A DNA stretch of 22,335 bases, from positions 1-22,335 of the IMG/VR virus record IMGVR_UViG_3300032224_000514; one strand, given 5' to 3'. Every line of letters begins with the position of its first letter. Within the stretch, counting starts at the first letter, position 1. Source of the DNA: a virus. The notes beneath the pieces were generated by a model that was not told where the DNA came from, made no database searches, and saw nothing but the letters and a program-made list of their open reading frames with translations. A program made the position numbers and the translations under genes. Shown piece by piece: positions 20,753 through 22,335 of this stretch.

Positions 20753-21013
20753 ATGTCTAAAATGTACGGCGCAGAAGAAAAAGCGAAACTAGAAAGATTA
20801 ATCAACGAAGGCTCAAATGTACTTCGTGAAGTAGAAGATCTCCAAGAAGGTCTGAAAGAAACAGTTAAAGCAGTAGCAGAAGAACTACAGATCAAACCAA
20901 GTTGGATCAATAAGGCCATCCGTATTGCTCATAAAGACAACTGGAAAGAGCACGAAGGTGAATGGGAAGAAATTGAAGGCATCCTCGGTGCTGTTAAACG
21001 CTTACCAGAATGA
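20753..21013 (+). CDS. dsbA: DsbA-like dsDNA-binding protein (late transcription)
   Basis: An 86-residue charged helical protein (MSKMYGAEEKAKLERLINEG onward) with 'KAVAEELQIKPSWINKAIRI' in the position of a DNA-contacting helix-turn-helix-like part. Length and layout fit T4 DsbA, a double-stranded DNA-binding protein that favours late promoter regions, and marine T4-like phage homologues annotated that way. A clear GGAG ribosome site and a strong host-type promoter precede it. It overlaps the next gene by 4 bases. This T4 DsbA is unrelated to the periplasmic disulphide oxidase of the same name. Assignment rests on general similarity. Confidence 0.65.
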   Translation: MSKMYGAEEKAKLERLINEGSNVLREVEDLQEGLKETVKAVAEELQIKPSWINKAIRIAHKDNWKEHEGEWEEIEGILGAVKRLPE

Positions 21014-21303
21014 TTATTGATTTTTTTAAACCTACTATAGATTGGATTCGCGATGACTATAATACTCATCCTTTCCGCTTTGTTATTGAGCTTCTTGCTT
21101 GGGCGGTCTCTATCGGCTGCTCCATTACAATGGCAGTCACTGTACCCAACCCTCCATTACTTGCTCTTTATCCTGTGTGGATCAGCGGTTGTGCTATGTA
21201 TGCTTGGGCTGCTTATACTAGGAAATCGTTTGGCATGCTGGCTAACTACATCCTGCTGACTACTATTGATACTATCGGTCTTGTGAGAATGTTAGTTAAC
21301 TAA
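21010..21303 (+). CDS. Conserved membrane protein, function unknown
   Basis: A 97-residue protein with about three hydrophobic segments: FRFVIELLAWAVSIGCSITM (23-42), PPLLALYPVWISGCAMYAWA (48-67) and MLANYILLTTIDTIGLVRML (76-95). The N-terminal 20 residues are polar (DFFKPTIDWIRDDYNTHP) and probably cytoplasmic. Similar small membrane proteins sit near DNA polymerase in marine T4-like phages as I recall. It overlaps the DsbA-like stop (ATGA) and lies just before the polymerase leader. No transport motif identified. Confidence 0.7.
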   Translation: MIIDFFKPTIDWIRDDYNTHPFRFVIELLAWAVSIGCSITMAVTVPNPPLLALYPVWISGCAMYAWAAYTRKSFGMLANYILLTTIDTIGLVRMLVN

Positions 21304-21350
21304 ATAAACTGAGAAAGGTCTGATCAGCCAGGAAATGATCACATTGGTAT

Positions 21351-21370
21351 TTGTGGGCCGTAAATCACAA
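21351..21370 (+). promoter_or_regulatory. Candidate gp43 translational operator hairpin
   Basis: In the polymerase mRNA leader, UUGUG (21351-21355) can pair with CACAA (21366-21370). A G56-U65 wobble (21356 with 21365) would close an 8-nt loop, GCCGUAAA. The hairpin directly abuts the ribosome site GGAG (21371-21374). T4 gp43 represses its own translation by binding a short 5-bp hairpin with an 8-nt loop at the same place. Confidence 0.45.
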
Positions 21371-21380
21371 GGAGAAAAAT

Positions 21381-22335
21381 ATGAGTTACGTAGATGCTTT
21401 CTACAATAGAGAGCAAGACGTTATCAATGTTGTCGAACGTGACGACAAAGGTAACAGACATTTTAAAGAATATCCTGCAAGGCATATCTTTTATTACCCT
21501 GATCCAAAGGGCAAATATCTTTCAATCAAGGGCGAACCCCTTAGTCGTGTAAGTTCAAAAAACGTTAAAGAACATCGCAAAGAACTTGCTATCCATTCCA
21601 ACAAACGACTGTTTGAAAGTGATATTAATCCAATCTATCGTTGTCTTGAAGACAACTATCTTAATGTTGATGCTCCAAAACTAAACGTAGCATTCTTCGA
21701 TATTGAAGTGGACTTTGATCCAGAACGTGGCTATGCGTCTCCAGAGGATGCATTTATGCCAATCACTGCGATTGCTGTTCACCTACAATGGATGGACACT
21801 ATGGTATGTTTGGCCATTCCTCCAAAGACTCTGTCTATGGCAGAAGCTGAGAAACAAGTTGCTGAGTTTCCTAACACTATGTTGTTTGACAACGAAGCAA
21901 ACATGCTGGACACATTCCTTGATCTTATCAAAGATGCAGATGTGTTAAGTGGTTGGAACTCAGAGGGCTTTGATATTCCATATACTGTTAACCGTGTTAC
22001 TAAAGTTCTCAGTAAGGAAGATACTCGTCGTTTTTGTTTGTGGGATCAGTTTCCTAAGAAACGTGAATACGAAAAATACGGCAAGACTGCTATCACATAC
22101 GATCTTGTTGGTCGTGTACACCTAGACAGTCTTGAACTGTATCGCAAGTATACCTATGAAGAACGTCACACCTATCGATTGGATGCTATCGGTGAGATGG
22201 AGATCGGTGAAAACAAAACTGTCTACGAAGGCACACTTGATCAGTTATACAATAATGATTTCCGCAAGTTTATTGAATACAATAGACAAGACTGTGCATT
22301 GCTAGACAAACTAGATAAAAAACTAAAGTTCTTGG
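21381..22335 (+). CDS. 43: Family-B DNA polymerase (T4 gp43-like), N-terminal part, 3' end outside window
   Basis: The frame from ATG 21381 (MSYVDAFYNREQDVINVVER) is open to the window edge, about 318 residues, preceded by GGAG at 21371-21374. It covers the N-terminal and 3'-5' exonuclease domains. Exo I is FFDIEVDF with D107 and E109, Exo II is SGWNSEGFDIPY, and Exo III is YNRQDCALL near the end, the same order and approximate spacing as T4 gp43 (D112, E114, D219, D324). The polymerase palm motifs lie beyond the window. All proofreading acids are present, so proofreading should be active. A 77-nt leader separates it from the membrane-protein gene. Confidence 0.95.
   Translation, partial: MSYVDAFYNREQDVINVVERDDKGNRHFKEYPARHIFYYPDPKGKYLSIKGEPLSRVSSKNVKEHRKELAIHSNKRLFESDINPIYRCLEDNYLNVDAPKLNVAFFDIEVDFDPERGYASPEDAFMPITAIAVHLQWMDTMVCLAIPPKTLSMAEAEKQVAEFPNTMLFDNEANMLDTFLDLIKDADVLSGWNSEGFDIPYTVNRVTKVLSKEDTRRFCLWDQFPKKREYEKYGKTAITYDLVGRVHLDSLELYRKYTYEERHTYRLDAIGEMEIGENKTVYEGTLDQLYNNDFRKFIEYNRQDCALLDKLDKKLKFL

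Noticed and set aside
1-22335. tRNA genes, CRISPR arrays, insertion sequences, integrase or attachment sites
   Set aside because: No cloverleaf-like segments, regularly spaced repeats, transposase motifs or long direct repeats were seen on reading both strands; gaps between genes are all under 150 bases.

Overview
This window looks like part of a T4-like (contractile-tail, Caudoviricetes) bacteriophage genome infecting a Gram-negative, probably aquatic proteobacterium. The T4 link rests on a gp44-type clamp loader, a gp43-type family-B DNA polymerase, a DsbA-like late regulator, several copies of a GATAAATA box close to the T4 late-promoter consensus TATAAATA, and very dense, mostly one-strand packing with many ATGA stop/start overlaps. 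The Gram-negative host is inferred from a two-component spanin with an outer-membrane lipoprotein. Which host it is cannot be told from the sequence; FdxA and ErpA resemble proteobacterial housekeeping proteins. No tRNA, rRNA, CRISPR array, insertion sequence or integrase was seen, and no stretch over 300 bases lacks a gene.

Layout. (1) 1-4185, plus strand: the end of a UDP-glucose 6-dehydrogenase, a MazG-type nucleotide pyrophosphohydrolase, an exported S11 D-Ala-D-Ala peptidase, two tiny membrane proteins, the clamp-loader ATPase, a 2OG-Fe(II) oxygenase-like protein, a 7Fe/8Fe-type ferredoxin (FdxA) and a DUF2452-like protein. (2) 4207-4926, minus strand: PhoH, the only minus-strand gene, facing the first block across a shared bidirectional terminator. 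(3) 5050-8565: a late unit with two unrecognised proteins, a GH19 endolysin, a likely inner-membrane spanin, an outer-membrane spanin, a 3-TM-type holin with an FG-rich tail and a small exported Lys-rich protein, closed by a strong terminator. (4) 8547-12895: a protein-quality block, a DnaJ/CbpA-like co-chaperone, peptide deformylase and a ClpA-like unfoldase keeping the ClpP-docking IGF loop, followed by an unknown protein. (5) 12887-20718: late genes of virion/internal-protein character. Most begin with a short T4-capsid-targeting-like peptide, and they include a nucleotidyltransferase-like protein, the Fe-S carrier ErpA, a HAD nucleotidase-GH19 fusion and a Lys/Glu-rich internal or scaffold-like protein. 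(6) 20703-22335: a host-type promoter, a DsbA-like protein, a membrane protein and the start of DNA polymerase.

The most interesting signals are: the run of capsid-targeting-like N-termini, suggesting a set of packaged, possibly injected, enzymes; late boxes placed exactly 12 nt before ATG codons without ribosome-binding sites, suggesting leaderless late mRNAs; two compact terminator-promoter elements in which the -35 hexamer lies inside the terminator hairpin; a hairpin just before the polymerase ribosome-binding site that resembles the T4 gp43 translational operator; and host-like Fe-S genes (FdxA, ErpA) in a lytic-type genome.
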